Shown here one piece after another: positions 5,803 to 6,882 of a stretch of DNA of 6,882 nucleotides. Position 1 is the first letter of the stretch. Every line of letters starts with the position of its first letter. The notes under the pieces are model-generated. The model was not told the origin of the DNA, did no database searches, and was given only the letters and a program-made list of their open reading frames with translations. Origin of the DNA: Terriglobus sp. GTDB taxonomy: Bacteria; Acidobacteriota; Terriglobia; Terriglobales; Acidobacteriaceae. The stretch lies in assembly GCA_023265355.1 (NCBI GenBank), contig JAHFTZ010000131.1, positions 1 to 6,882 of the forward strand, written 5' to 3'. The translations under genes and the position numbers were made by a program.

Positions 5803-6882
5803 ATGTCGACCACTGAGATCAAAACATCTCCGGAGCAGGTAGAGGCCGGAAAAGGTACAGAGCGTAAGCCTGAGCCCTGCGTTGTCGTCATCTTCGGCGC
5901 CTCCGGCGACCTGACCAAGCGCAAGCTCCTTCCCGCGCTCTACCATCTCGAGCAGGAGAGCCTGCTTCCCGAAGAGTTCGTTGTAGTGGGCGTCGCCCGC
6001 CGCGATCTCTCCAAGACCTTCGCGCCCGACATGCAGGACGGCATCGTCAAGGGCGGCGGCGTCGACGAGAAGGAAGAAAAGCTCGCCAAGTTCATCGAGC
6101 GGGTGAAGTACTTCGCGACCGAGTTCGACAACGACGAAGGCTTCGACAAGCTCAAAGCTTTCCTCGCCGACCTCGATAAGCAATACGGTACCAAGGGCAA
6201 CCGCCTCTTCTACCTCGCCGTTGCTCCCGAGTTCTTTGCGGACATCACGCATCGCCTGGGCGACCATGGCATGACCACGGGCGAGAACGGCGCATGGGTT
6301 CGCGTCATCATCGAAAAGCCCTTCGGCACCGATCTTGAGAGCGCAAAGAAGCTCAACACCGAGATCAACAAAGTCCTCCACGAAGACCAGATCTTCCGCA
6401 TCGATCATTACCTCGGCAAAGAGACGGTGCAGAACATCCTCGTCTTCCGCTTCGGCAATGGAATCTTCGAGCCCGTCTGGAACCGCAATTACATTGACAG
6501 TGTGCAGATCACCGCTGCCGAGAGCATCGGCATCGAAGGCCGTGGGCCGTTCTACGAACAGGCTGGAGCGCTCCGCGACGTTCTGCAGAACCACGTGATG
6601 GAAGTACTCTCGTTCGTTGCAATGGAACCACCAGATTCGTTCGAGTCGGCGGCTGTACGCGTCGAAAAACTGAAGGTCTGGCAGGCCATCGAAGAGATCC
6701 CCGTGGAATACACCGCGCGCGGCCAGTACGGCCCCGGCAAAGTCGATGGGAAGGACGTCATCGGCTACCGGCAGGAAGACCGCGTCAACCCTGAGTCGCA
6801 GACCGAGACCTTTGCTGCCATGAAGCTCGAGATCGAGAACTGGCGATGGGCTGGTGTGCCTTTCTACATCCGTGCAGCCAAG
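5803..6882 (+). CDS. zwf: Glucose-6-phosphate 1-dehydrogenase, 3' end outside the window
   Basis: First enzyme of the oxidative pentose phosphate pathway (and of the Entner-Doudoroff route where present); it oxidises glucose-6-phosphate to 6-phosphogluconolactone. The frame is open from the ATG to the last base, giving 360 of about 510 expected residues. After a polar 24-residue leader comes the nucleotide motif FGASGDLTKRKL (Gly32 to Thr38). Arg66 in GVARRD corresponds to Leuconostoc mesenteroides Arg46, which contacts the NADP 2'-phosphate. Then come EKPFG with Lys172, the signature RIDHYLGKE with His202 and Lys206, and LQNHVMEVL with the catalytic base His264. His202 and His264 are 62 apart, as are Leuconostoc His178 and His240. 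No disrupting change is visible. The hairpin after gnd suggests zwf may be partly uncoupled from gnd expression. A lactonase gene could follow outside the window. Confidence 0.97.
   Translation, partial: MSTTEIKTSPEQVEAGKGTERKPEPCVVVIFGASGDLTKRKLLPALYHLEQESLLPEEFVVVGVARRDLSKTFAPDMQDGIVKGGGVDEKEEKLAKFIERVKYFATEFDNDEGFDKLKAFLADLDKQYGTKGNRLFYLAVAPEFFADITHRLGDHGMTTGENGAWVRVIIEKPFGTDLESAKKLNTEINKVLHEDQIFRIDHYLGKETVQNILVFRFGNGIFEPVWNRNYIDSVQITAAESIGIEGRGPFYEQAGALRDVLQNHVMEVLSFVAMEPPDSFESAAVRVEKLKVWQAIEEIPVEYTARGQYGPGKVDGKDVIGYRQEDRVNPESQTETFAAMKLEIENWRWAGVPFYIRAAK

Noticed and set aside
4659..6594. Two long minus-strand open frames opposite gnd and zwf (4659-5687 and 5662-6594)
   Set aside because: Both are antisense to well-supported genes, show no known motifs, and have the same antisense composition.
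1..6882. Mobile elements, CRISPR arrays, tRNA genes, defence or biosynthetic systems
   Set aside because: No transposase, integrase, terminal inverted repeats, regular direct repeats, tRNA-like folds or defence-related domains were seen; the window is near-continuous metabolic coding sequence.

Overview
All recognisable genes in this window lie on the + strand, head to tail. They form a pentose-phosphate-pathway neighbourhood in a bacterium of moderately high GC content. The codon use, the mix of genes (a bacterial GH15 glucoamylase beside a transketolase, RpiB, short-form 6-phosphogluconate dehydrogenase and G6PDH cluster) and the protein texture suggest an Acidobacteriota of the Terriglobia type (Granulicella/Terriglobus/Edaphobacter-like). 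This is inference from general resemblance; the window holds no rRNA or other taxonomic marker.

Layout. Positions 1-536 hold the 3' end of a GH15 glucoamylase gene. After an 88-nt gap comes complete transketolase (625-2607). An 11-bp perfect hairpin (2622-2651) and a possible 43-codon acidic small ORF (2673-2804) fill the next gap. Then comes a tight run: rpiB (2827-3297), an SDR oxidoreductase (3300-4157; 2-nt gap), a YihX-like HAD hydrolase (4163-4777; 5-nt gap) and short-form gnd (4800-5705; 22-nt gap). A second 11-bp hairpin (5723-5756) sits in the 97-nt gap before zwf (5803 onwards), which runs off the right edge. No tRNA, rRNA, CRISPR array, insertion sequence or prophage gene was seen.

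How the genes fit together. Zwf makes 6-phosphogluconolactone from glucose-6-phosphate. Gnd oxidatively decarboxylates 6-phosphogluconate to ribulose-5-phosphate. RpiB interconverts ribulose-5-phosphate and ribose-5-phosphate, and transketolase moves two-carbon units back toward glycolysis. Lactonase, epimerase and transaldolase are not in the window; the lactonase may lie just past zwf. The glucoamylase upstream would supply glucose from alpha-glucans. The SDR and the HAD phosphatase sit inside the rpiB-gnd run, so they are the candidates for an undescribed accessory role in sugar-phosphate handling.

The window is mostly ordinary central metabolism. The points worth a second look are the cofactor-site difference between Gnd (Asp30, NAD-like) and Zwf (Arg66, NADP-compatible), the HAD/SDR pair in the operon, an Asn at the HAD motif II position, the repeat-bearing small ORF, and the two strong stems that lack a U-tract.
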